A stretch of DNA of 59,372 bases from Verrucomicrobiota bacterium (GTDB lineage Bacteria; Verrucomicrobiota; Verrucomicrobiia; Opitutales; UBA2995). The position numbers and the translations under genes were made by a program. Location of the stretch: positions 1 through 59,372 of the forward strand of contig JAQBYJ010000027.1 in the NCBI GenBank assembly GCA_027622555.1, given 5' to 3'. Position 1 is the stretch's first letter; the number at the start of each line of letters is the position of its first letter. The notes beneath the pieces were generated by a model. It had not been told where the DNA came from. It ran no database searches and saw nothing but the letters and a program-made list of their open reading frames with translations. Of the stretch, positions 33,557 to 41,293 are shown piece after piece.

Positions 33557-35005
33557 ATGAAGTTTTTCATTTTAGTATTTCTAAATTTAGCCTTTTGCAT
33601 CATGCCTTTGTCGGCAGCAGAAAAAGTGGATGGAACGTCACGTTCCCCCAACGTCCTCTTCATCGCCATTGACGACATGAACGATTTGACGACGCTGTTC
33701 GACAAATCCAATCCCATAAAAACCCCGAACCTCAAGCGGCTTGCCGATCAAGGGACCTTCTTTGCCAGAGCCTATTGTAACTCTCCGGCCTGCAATCCTT
33801 CTCGTGCATCGGTTCTCAGCGGAGTCCGGCCGTCTACCAGTGGTGTCTATAACAACAGCAGCAATTGGAACAAAGCGATGCCGGAGATCACCATTCTCCC
33901 CCAGCATTTTAAGGATCATGGCTATCGCACCTATGCGTCAGGAAAGATCTTTCATCACCACGGCACTGCCTTTTTTCGTTACGAAGCATTTGATGAATAT
34001 CTTGAGTTTCCGACCAGCCAGCCGGATCGCCCGATGCCTCCAAACGGCAACTTGAACGGGATTGATCAATGGACTCGTCCGAATGGTGGAAAAGGAAAAG
34101 TAAGTCGCAATTTCGATTGGGGAGTATACCCGGATGATCCAGAATTTCACATCGACAATCGAACGGTCGATTGGGCCATTGATAAAATAGGGAAAGCCGA
34201 AGGTCCGTTCTTTATCGCTACCGGAATTTTTCGTCCACACATGCCGTTCTTTGCACCTCAAGAATGGTATGATGCTTACTCGATGAAGGATTTGGAATTG
34301 CCTGCCATTAATCAAAACGATCTCGAAGACGTACCCGAAGAAGCTCGGCAAATGCTCCACCCTCCCTCTCGGAGTTTCATGAGCACCTTTAAAGCAGAAA
34401 AGGCTAGCGACCCGGAAATCTTCGAGAAAGCGGTTCGTGGTTATCAAGCGTCAGCGAGTTTCGCCGATTACAATGTAGGCCGATTGATGGAAGCCTTAAA
34501 TGAAAGCGGTAAGGCGGACAACACCATCATTGTTCTCTGGTCCGACCACGGGTTTCATTTAGGCGAAAAAGAACACTGGGAGAAGTTCGTTCTCTACGAA
34601 AAGGCGACACACATTCCCTTCATCATAGTAGCACCCGGATTCAAGAAAGGACAGGTCAGCTATCGTCCAGTTACTTTAATTGACCTTTACCCTACCCTGA
34701 CCGAACTCTGCGGACTACCGACACCGGAGCACCTCGAAGGCGAGAGCCTGATTCCTCTATTAAAAAACCCGAAAGCCAAAAAGGATCCCGCGATAATTAC
34801 CTACGGACAAGACAACCATGCCATACGTGACGACCGGTACCGGTATATCCGGTACGCCGGCGGCGATGAAGAACTCTACGACACGGAAAACGATCCGCAC
34901 GAATGGACCAACCTGGCCACTCAAAAGAGTAGTCGCAAAATCATGGACGAGCTGGCCAAGTGGCTACCTGACCACAACTCGGCTCCCATCGAAGCGGCCA
35001 AGTAA
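33557..35005 (+). CDS. Secreted S1 sulfatase, iduronate-2-sulfatase-like
   Basis: A 482-residue protein starting at MKFFILVFLNLAF, which gives a signal peptide ending near PLSA; the earlier start adds a polar extension. NVLFIAIDDMND provides the calcium-binding Asp pair, and Cys79 in CNPSRASVLSG is the residue converted to formylglycine. FRPHMPFFAP and LWSDHGFHLGEKEHWEK supply the remaining sulfate and metal contacts. The overall pattern is that of subfamily S1_7, acting on sulfated glycans. Residues 26-30 are encoded by the palindrome GGAACGTCACGTTCC. Confidence 0.85.
   Translation: MKFFILVFLNLAFCIMPLSAAEKVDGTSRSPNVLFIAIDDMNDLTTLFDKSNPIKTPNLKRLADQGTFFARAYCNSPACNPSRASVLSGVRPSTSGVYNNSSNWNKAMPEITILPQHFKDHGYRTYASGKIFHHHGTAFFRYEAFDEYLEFPTSQPDRPMPPNGNLNGIDQWTRPNGGKGKVSRNFDWGVYPDDPEFHIDNRTVDWAIDKIGKAEGPFFIATGIFRPHMPFFAPQEWYDAYSMKDLELPAINQNDLEDVPEEARQMLHPPSRSFMSTFKAEKASDPEIFEKAVRGYQASASFADYNVGRLMEALNESGKADNTIIVLWSDHGFHLGEKEHWEKFVLYEKATHIPFIIVAPGFKKGQVSYRPVTLIDLYPTLTELCGLPTPEHLEGESLIPLLKNPKAKKDPAIITYGQDNHAIRDDRYRYIRYAGGDEELYDTENDPHEWTNLATQKSSRKIMDELAKWLPDHNSAPIEAAK
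33632..33646. repeat. 15-base palindrome inside sulfatase coding sequence
   Basis: GGAACGTCACGTTCC is a perfect palindrome around a central C. It lies between the signal-peptide region and the first sulfatase motif and encodes part of DGTSRSPN. The same palindrome with identical flanks occurs at 41375-41389 in another sulfatase. Confidence 0.6.
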
Positions 35006-35105
35006 TAATTCCGATGATTATTAAATCAATTTCCTGTTCGCCAACAAAACAACTTCTGAAGTTACACTTCCAATCTTCACAAAATAACATAGGACAACTG
35101 TTTGT

Positions 35106-36008
35106 ATGAACTGGAGTATTGGAATCGATGTCGGCGGCACTGCCATCAAAGCCGTAGCAGTAGATGAAGAAGGTACCATTCTCAATAGGATTTCACTTCC
35201 TACAAATGATGGGGCAGATTCAGTAGCTGAGTGGACGGAAAATGCCCGTCAAACAATTCGTGACTTCGAAAAGGAAATAGCTTCGCCCGCACTTTCAATT
35301 GGCATTTCTGCTCCAGGTCTCGCTGCGGCTGACGACCGGAGTATTGCATATCTGCCAGGGAAAATGGAAGACATTCAAGGATTCGACTGGACGGATGCTC
35401 TGGACAGAAAGTCGCTTGTTCCTGTTCTCAACGACGCTCACGCCGCCTTGCTCGGAGAAGCCTGGATAGGAGCCGCTAAAGGCAGACAAAACGTGGTTCT
35501 CCTAACCCTTGGAACGGGAGTTGGTGGAGCGATCACTTCAAGTGGCAGGCTTTTAAAAGGAGTTATTGGTCGAGCCGGTCACCTCGGACATATGAGTCTT
35601 GATATCGATGGTCCAATCAGCAATTGCGGTACGCCGGGAGCAATTGAGGTGATGATTGGTAATTACACCATTAAGGAACGATCCAAAGGCAGGTTCTCAT
35701 CAACCCGTGAGCTTGTGGATGCACACGAGGCGAACGATCCTGTTGCTACAGAAATCTGGCTTCGATCCATTCGTGCACTTGGTTGTGCCATTGCCTCTTA
35801 TATTAACATAATCGATCCAGAAGTTGTCGTCCTCACAGGAGGAATTTCGATTGTCGGAAAAACCCTCATGGATCCCCTGAAATCTGTTCTCGATGAAGTA
35901 GAGTGGCGACCGGGCGGACACCAAGTCCCGATAGTTTTTGGAAAACTGGACATGTGGGCCGGAGCGGTAGGCGCAGCTTACGCGGCTTTAAATCCGGATG
36001 CATTCTAA
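35106..36008 (+). CDS. ROK-family sugar kinase
   Basis: A 300-residue cytoplasmic protein with the ATP-binding GIDVGGTAIKAVAVD, a catalytic Asp in LNDAHAALLGE, the LGTGVGG loop and a second phosphate motif VVLTGGISIVG. The usual ROK zinc motif CxCGxxGCxE is degenerate (SNCGTPGAIEVM): only one cysteine remains and zinc binding is doubtful. In this locus N-acetylmannosamine or another released amino sugar is a plausible substrate; glucokinase is equally possible from sequence. Confidence 0.8.
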   Translation: MNWSIGIDVGGTAIKAVAVDEEGTILNRISLPTNDGADSVAEWTENARQTIRDFEKEIASPALSIGISAPGLAAADDRSIAYLPGKMEDIQGFDWTDALDRKSLVPVLNDAHAALLGEAWIGAAKGRQNVVLLTLGTGVGGAITSSGRLLKGVIGRAGHLGHMSLDIDGPISNCGTPGAIEVMIGNYTIKERSKGRFSSTRELVDAHEANDPVATEIWLRSIRALGCAIASYINIIDPEVVVLTGGISIVGKTLMDPLKSVLDEVEWRPGGHQVPIVFGKLDMWAGAVGAAYAALNPDAF

Positions 36009-36122
36009 ATAGTGAGAGTTTCGTTCTTCGCTGTGCCTGATTTAAAGTTGATCCAAAGTACCACCAAATGCGCAAAAATCGTCTTTGGAACAATAGACAA
36101 TTCCACCTCATGAATCAGGCAG

Positions 36123-36524
36123 TTAACCTGATTCCAAATTTTTATACGTCTCAACTTGTAATCCCTGAATTCGTTTAAAATGCTGATCATTGCGGGTCAC
36201 CAATTGGAAATTACCCACTAGCGCAGTCGCGGCTATCAAGATATCGAAGTCGCCTATCAGCTTTCCTTGCAACCGGAGTTGCCTGCGAATTCTGGAGGCC
36301 TCTTTAGCTACAATAGGACTCACCGATAACCACTGAAATGATCGAAGAAACTTCTCCCCATCTTCAATCGCTTCAAATCCCTCAAGAAATTCCGTTAGGG
36401 AAATTACTGACAACGCAAAATTGTCCTGAGAGTGCTCTTTTAAGTAACTGCTCGCTCCGAGTGTTTTCCCTCCATGAAACTCTCGCTGAAGGTCGATTAG
36501 AAAACAGGTGTCCAGCAGTTTCAT
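36123..36524 (-). CDS. PIN-domain toxin of the second toxin-antitoxin pair
   Basis: A 133-residue PIN protein starting at MKLLDTCFLIDLQRE, overlapping the antitoxin stop as ATGA. Metal-binding acids are Asp5, Glu in SLTEFLEGF, Asp in IGDFDILIAATAL and Asp in TRNDQHFKRI, the full VapC set. It is unrelated in detail to the first toxin in the window. Confidence 0.8.
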   Translation of the reverse strand: MKLLDTCFLIDLQREFHGGKTLGASSYLKEHSQDNFALSVISLTEFLEGFEAIEDGEKFLRSFQWLSVSPIVAKEASRIRRQLRLQGKLIGDFDILIAATALVGNFQLVTRNDQHFKRIQGLQVETYKNLESG

Positions 36525-36787
36525 TCGTCCCATTTGGAGGGTGACGTGCGCTGTTGGATCGAGTCTTCCTTTTCCGCTTTGTCCCAATAATCAAGTGTCG
36601 CTTTTGCAACAGGTTTGCGTTTGGCACCATAAATCGACTTCAATTCTCGAAGTATACTCTCGCCAGTATTCTCCCCACCATCAAAACGGGCACGCCGAAC
36701 CACCGCAGAAAATGATTCCTTTCCACGCTTGGCTCGTTTGAGCTTTTCATAGGCATCCAATTCCAAACTGATCGTCTTAATAGCCAT
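36521..36787 (-). CDS. Antitoxin of the second toxin-antitoxin pair
   Basis: An 88-residue protein starting at MAIKTISLELDAYEKLKRAKRGKESFSAVVRRA. The strand-helix-helix start (IKTISLELDAYEKLKRAK) fits the ribbon-helix-helix/VapB antitoxin class often annotated DUF217. The charged C-terminal half would neutralise the PIN toxin. The start codon is part of a palindrome that may be its operator. Confidence 0.75.
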   Translation of the reverse strand: MAIKTISLELDAYEKLKRAKRGKESFSAVVRRARFDGGENTGESILRELKSIYGAKRKPVAKATLDYWDKAEKEDSIQQRTSPSKWDE

Positions 36788-36804
36788 GCATGAGTAGATG
36801 CATG
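36785..36804. promoter_or_regulatory. Palindromic operator overlapping the second antitoxin start
   Basis: CATGCAT (36785-36791) and ATGCATG (36798-36804) are inverted arms around GAGTAG. On the minus strand the element ends in the antitoxin ATG, and a TTGACA box lies about 17 bases upstream of it. Antitoxin binding would block both transcription and the start site region. Confidence 0.5.
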
Positions 36805-36976
36805 AAAATGAAACAATTGTCAAGACGTTGAAATTCTGAAAATTGGTAGAATCCCGGTCGCTCACGCGTTTCAAAGCTCTCACCTTTAGAAAGAAAACTC
36901 ACATATCAAAATTACGGACTTTCCTCCGTGTATTCAGAGGTGTAGGTATCAATAAGTTCAAAAACAGACACTCGAA

Positions 36977-38446
36977 ATGGCAAATGACACAACCCGGGTA
37001 GCAATAAAGATCGTCCTTGCGCTTCTTTGTTTAAACCAAATCGCATTCACCAATACTCAACCCAACATTCTCCTCATCGTGTCCGAGGACAATGGACAAG
37101 AGCTTGGCTGTTACGGCGAACCCTATGTGCAAACACCGAATCTTGATCAACTCGCAAGCGAAGGGGTCTTGTTTAAGAACGCCTATGTAGCTCAGGCGGG
37201 TTGCAGCCAATCGCGCGCTTCTTTTTTAACAGGATTGTATCCTCATCAGAACGGACAGATCGGTTTGGCCACCTGGAAGTTTCGGATGTATGACGAGAAT
37301 ACGCCGAACATAGTTCGAAGTCTGAAAGCCGCCGGTTACCGGACCGGCATCATAGGCAAGTTGCATGTCAATCCTGAGCCTGCCTTCCCATTCGATTTTA
37401 AAGCAATTCCTTCCGCAAATTTTAATCGAAAGGATCAGGATAATTACGCCACCGAAGCAAAACGTTTTATGACCGCGGATGAGGAACCGTTTTTTCTGAG
37501 CGTTAATTACCCGGACGCACACCGTCCATTTATCACCCAAGTAGATGGACTTCCGAAAAAGCCTTTGACGGGCAAGGACGTAAAGCCCCTCGCCTACTTT
37601 GGCATCGATAACGCAGAACTGAGACAACAGACAGCCGACTATTACAACTGCATGAGTCGCTTGGATTCCTTGATCGGAAATCTGTTATCGAAACTTCAAG
37701 AAACAGGGAAAACCGACAATACCATCATCGCCTATATCGGGGACCACGGCGCAGACATGCTTCGCGGGAAACGTACTTCCTACGAAGGTGGCACGCGTGT
37801 CCCATTTATCATGAAATGGCCAGAACATGCGAAGGCAAATCTCGTCTCCACTGAACTGGTTTCCCTCATCGACCTGGCACCCACTTTACTGGAAGCAGCA
37901 GGCGCAGAACCGATTCCAAATTTACCCGGTCGATCCCTTTTACCTTTGCTCAAAGGCGAATCCAAGGACTGGCGTCAGTATTTGTTTACTGAGTTTCACA
38001 TTCATTCGGCCCACAACTATTACCCTCAACGGACGGTACAGGATGATCGTTACAAACTCATCGTGAACCTGATGCCCGGTGTGAAGAACCCGGGTTACGA
38101 GTTTACAAACAATCGGTTTTTTGAAAACTTGAACGACACTATTCGTTCGGCAGAAGAACCTATAAAAAGCGCCTACCTCAATATGGAAAGGCCGGTTCGA
38201 TTCGAACTCTACGATCTGAAAGAAGATCCCTACGAGTTCACCAATCTGGCCGCAAATCCCGCGGTCTCAGGCCATTTGGCTCGTTTGCAAAAAACACTCC
38301 AATCTTGGCGCATGGAAACAGATGACCCAATGCTCAATCACAATAATGTTCTTCGTCTGAAAGCCGAGGTGGATGCCTGCTTCGTAAACGGCGAACCCGA
38401 CAAAACAAAACTAACCTTAACTTACCCCGATTACTTTTTTGAATGA
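36977..38446 (+). CDS. Secreted S1 sulfatase, heparan N-sulfatase-like, variant CSQSR site
   Basis: A 489-residue protein with a signal peptide (ALLCLNQIAF...). NILLIVSEDNGQELGCYGE gives the metal-binding acids, and GDHGADMLRGKRTSYEGGTRVPFIMKWP is typical of sulfamidase-like subfamily S1_8. The modification site is Cys76-Ser-Gln-Ser-Arg; the usual proline of CxPSR is glutamine, which may affect formylglycine formation. It begins a run of rightward sulfatase/sialidase genes and its stop overlaps the next start as ATGA. Confidence 0.82.
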   Translation: MANDTTRVAIKIVLALLCLNQIAFTNTQPNILLIVSEDNGQELGCYGEPYVQTPNLDQLASEGVLFKNAYVAQAGCSQSRASFLTGLYPHQNGQIGLATWKFRMYDENTPNIVRSLKAAGYRTGIIGKLHVNPEPAFPFDFKAIPSANFNRKDQDNYATEAKRFMTADEEPFFLSVNYPDAHRPFITQVDGLPKKPLTGKDVKPLAYFGIDNAELRQQTADYYNCMSRLDSLIGNLLSKLQETGKTDNTIIAYIGDHGADMLRGKRTSYEGGTRVPFIMKWPEHAKANLVSTELVSLIDLAPTLLEAAGAEPIPNLPGRSLLPLLKGESKDWRQYLFTEFHIHSAHNYYPQRTVQDDRYKLIVNLMPGVKNPGYEFTNNRFFENLNDTIRSAEEPIKSAYLNMERPVRFELYDLKEDPYEFTNLAANPAVSGHLARLQKTLQSWRMETDDPMLNHNNVLRLKAEVDACFVNGEPDKTKLTLTYPDYFFE

Positions 38447-39990
38447 ACGCAATTGGTAGGGACGGATCGCCGAGCCGTCCGGAATCCCCAAACATACGGC
38501 CCGCTCGGCGATCGGGCCCTACCCCAAGGCAAAGAATTGTTGTCTGTATTTTAATACTTCTACCTGCAACCTTCGGCCTTCTTCCTTTGTCCGCGAGTTC
38601 AGCACCCAACGTCCTCTTCATCGGCATAGACGATCTTCGTCCCGACCTCGGGTGCTACGGAGATGAATTTGCCATCACACCCAACTTTGATCGCCTGGCT
38701 GCCCAGGGCACGGTGTTTAACCGAGCCTATTGCCAACTAGCTGTGTGTGGACCTTCAAGGTTGTCACTGCTTTCGGGCCGACGGCCGGACACTATTCAGG
38801 TCTGGGACCTCAATTCTCATTTCCGCGAAACCATTCCGGACTTGATAACCTTGCCCCAGCATTTTAAAAACAAAGGTTACTATACTCGTTCGATCGGAAA
38901 GATTTATCACGGAAGTGGAGCACCTGCCAAAGATACTCCGTCCTGGTCGGAGGATCCGCTTTACGACGACACAAGAAAACACGAATGGCGTTATGCGTCT
39001 GCGGAGAATCGGGCGGTCGACACACTTAAGCGCGAAGCAACTGAAGGCGAGGATGTACCCGAAAATACCTTCGTTGATGGACTGGTTTGCGACGCGGCGG
39101 AAGAAGCACTCGCTACCCTAAAAGATAAACAGCAACCGTTCTTTCTTGGGGTCGGGTTCAGGAAACCCCACCTACCCTTTGTGGCACCCAAGAAATACTG
39201 GGATTTATACAAGCGATCAGAGATCCCAGGACGAGTAACTCAAACTCATCCGAAAGGTGCCCCCGAATTTGCCACACGAACTTGGAACGAAATAGAAGGA
39301 TATACAGACATTCCAAAAGACCTTAATGCTATTTCCGCCGATAAGATTCAAGAACTTCGCCATGGCTACTACGCCTGTATCAGCTATATTGATGTTTTGA
39401 TCGGGCGCTTGCTCGACCGATTGGATGAACTGGATTTGACAGATAACACGGTCATTTGCCTTTGGGGCGACCATGGGTTTCATTTAGGCGAACAAGGTCT
39501 CTGGACGAAGGCCAACAACTATGAATTAGCAGCCCGAGTTCCCTTGATCATTTCTATTCCTGGGCAAAAAGAAAAAGGCGTAACTTCCAATGCCTTTGTC
39601 GAACTGGTGGATATTTACCCTACACTATCTGATTTGTGTGGTCTTGACCTTTCTTCAGAGCTCGAAGGACTAAGCATGAAACCCCTTTTAGATCAACCCG
39701 ACCTTCCCTGGAAATCCGCAACTTTCAATCAATACCCGAGAGATTACACCGCCATAAAACACAAACGCCACGGCGATGTCATGGGCTATGCCGTTCGTAC
39801 AGACCGCTACCGCTATGTTCAATGGAAAGATTGGAAGAGCGGCGAGATTCTTGAGGAAGAACTTTATGATCAGCAAACTGACCCGAATGAAATGATAAAC
39901 ATTGCGAAGGACATCAAACAAGCAGCCACTCTATTTCAACATCAACGAATTTTGGAAGCGGGCTGGAAAGGTGCGTTACCACTCAAATAA
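38443..39990 (+). CDS. S1 sulfatase with repeat-derived N-terminus
   Basis: A 515-residue frame with NVLFIGIDDLRPDLGCYGD, Cys102 in CGPSRLSLLSGRRPDT, FRKPHLPFVAP and LWGDHGFHLGEQGLWTK, placing it with iduronate-2-sulfatase-like S1_7 enzymes. A signal-peptide-like stretch (IVVCILILLPATFGLLPLSASS) begins only at residue 32. Residues about 5-28 are encoded by the palindromic repeat at 38455-38525 and are Arg/Pro/Ser-rich. No ATG, GTG or TTG in frame lies between the repeat and the hydrophobic core, so the protein either starts with the repeat-encoded segment or uses a rare start. Confidence 0.8.
   Translation: MNAIGRDGSPSRPESPNIRPARRSGPTPRQRIVVCILILLPATFGLLPLSASSAPNVLFIGIDDLRPDLGCYGDEFAITPNFDRLAAQGTVFNRAYCQLAVCGPSRLSLLSGRRPDTIQVWDLNSHFRETIPDLITLPQHFKNKGYYTRSIGKIYHGSGAPAKDTPSWSEDPLYDDTRKHEWRYASAENRAVDTLKREATEGEDVPENTFVDGLVCDAAEEALATLKDKQQPFFLGVGFRKPHLPFVAPKKYWDLYKRSEIPGRVTQTHPKGAPEFATRTWNEIEGYTDIPKDLNAISADKIQELRHGYYACISYIDVLIGRLLDRLDELDLTDNTVICLWGDHGFHLGEQGLWTKANNYELAARVPLIISIPGQKEKGVTSNAFVELVDIYPTLSDLCGLDLSSELEGLSMKPLLDQPDLPWKSATFNQYPRDYTAIKHKRHGDVMGYAVRTDRYRYVQWKDWKSGEILEEELYDQQTDPNEMINIAKDIKQAATLFQHQRILEAGWKGALPLK
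38455..38525. repeat. Type-A palindromic repeat at a sulfatase-sulfatase junction
   Basis: The left arm GGTAGGGACGGATCGCCGAG...CCGTCC and the right arm CTCGGCGATCGG...CCCTACC are inverted around a short spacer and could form a long stem. The copy at 41220-41289 shares both arms. It begins 8 bases after the upstream sulfatase stop and is read through by the following sulfatase frame. Confidence 0.8.
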
Positions 39991-40097
39991 CTGAATATTT
40001 TGAAACCACAAGAAGCGCAAAATGCACAAATTGCTGATTCAACGTAATAAGTAAGTTTTGCGTTTTCTGTGCTTTCTGTGATTCCTAAAAACTAAAA

Positions 40098-41216
40098 ATG
40101 AATATTCTTCTCAAAACTATTATTGTCCCATTCTTTTTCTTAGCTGGATCAGTTTCAGCCTACGCGTTCGACGAATACATGATCTTCAAGTCCGGCGACG
40201 AAGGTTATTCCAACTACCGTATCCCCTCCCTGATTACAACGAAGGATGGATCCCTATTAGCCTTCTGCGAAGCTCGCAAAGATAATCGTGGCGATAGCGG
40301 AAACATTGATCTGATTGCCAAGCGCTCGACAGACCATGGGAAGACCTGGTCCGCTCCGATCGTGGTTTGGGATGCCGGAGACGAGACAGCGGGTAATCCC
40401 TGTCCCGTCGTTGACCAAAGAACCGGGCGCATTATAAATATCCTATGCTGGAACCTGGCGAGTGATCACGGAAGCGATTTGCACGCAGGCACCAGTAAAA
40501 ACACTCGTCGCGTTTTCCAAACACACTCCGACGACGATGGCATCACTTGGTCAGAACCAAAGGAAATAACTGCCAATGTTAAAGATCCATCTTGGTGGTG
40601 GTACGCAACTGGCCCCGGTATAGGTATTCAGTTGGAGAACGGACCACACAAGGGTCGCTTAGTCATTCCCGCTAATCATACAGCCCCCGGTTACTATGGA
40701 GCACATACCCTGTACAGTGATGACGGCGGAGACACTTGGTCTATAAGCAACATCATCAAACCAACGGTTAATGAAAGTCAGGTCGTCGAACTATCAGATG
40801 GCCGATTGATGATGAATATGAGATCACAAGGTTTTCCAGAAACAGCTCGCCCAAGAAATGGTTATCGATCCATCGCTTTTAGCACCAATGCTGGTGAGTC
40901 CTGGACAAAGCCCAGATTTGACAAAACCCTCGGCGATCCACGCTGTCAGGGAAGTATCATTCGCTTCGACGAAGAGACGCTACTTTTCTCTAACCCAAAT
41001 CCACCCATCAAAGCAGAGAGAGGTGAACGCATTCGTATGACGGTTCGTGCCAGTAACGATGATGGAAAAACCTGGCCACACGAATTACTCGTTTATGAAG
41101 GTCCTTCCGCCTACTCGTCGCTTGTCAGGATGGCAGACGGACAGGTCGGGCTACTCTATGAAAAGGACAAAGATATCGTGTTTGCGACTTTCGCATTGGA
41201 TAAAATAGTCAGGTAA
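40098..41216 (+). CDS. Secreted exo-alpha-sialidase (GH33-type)
   Basis: A 372-residue protein with signal peptide (FFFLAGSVSAYA). YRIP at residues 40-43 supplies the first arginine of the sialidase triad, CEARK and RGDSGNIDL follow as in GH33 enzymes, and five Asp boxes (STDHGKTW, HSDDDGITW, YSDDGGDTW, STNAGESW, SNDDGKTW) define the propeller. It should release terminal sialic acid outside the cytoplasm for uptake by the Kelch-symporter protein. It lies between two sulfatase genes in the same direction. Confidence 0.88.
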   Translation: MNILLKTIIVPFFFLAGSVSAYAFDEYMIFKSGDEGYSNYRIPSLITTKDGSLLAFCEARKDNRGDSGNIDLIAKRSTDHGKTWSAPIVVWDAGDETAGNPCPVVDQRTGRIINILCWNLASDHGSDLHAGTSKNTRRVFQTHSDDDGITWSEPKEITANVKDPSWWWYATGPGIGIQLENGPHKGRLVIPANHTAPGYYGAHTLYSDDGGDTWSISNIIKPTVNESQVVELSDGRLMMNMRSQGFPETARPRNGYRSIAFSTNAGESWTKPRFDKTLGDPRCQGSIIRFDEETLLFSNPNPPIKAERGERIRMTVRASNDDGKTWPHELLVYEGPSAYSSLVRMADGQVGLLYEKDKDIVFATFALDKIVR

Positions 41217-41219
41217 ACT

Positions 41220-41289
41220 GGTAGGGACGGATCGCCGAGCCGTCCGAAACGAAACCACAGAACGGTCCGCTCGGCGATCGGACCCTACC
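41220..41289. repeat. Type-A palindromic repeat between sialidase and sulfatase genes
   Basis: Same element as 38455-38525: GGTAGGGACGGATCGCCGAG with CCGTCC on the left and CTCGGCGATCGG with CCCTACC on the right. It begins 3 bases after the sialidase stop and ends 4 bases before the next sulfatase ATG, so it occupies the entire junction including the normal ribosome-binding region. Confidence 0.8.
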
Positions 41290-41293
41290 CCAT

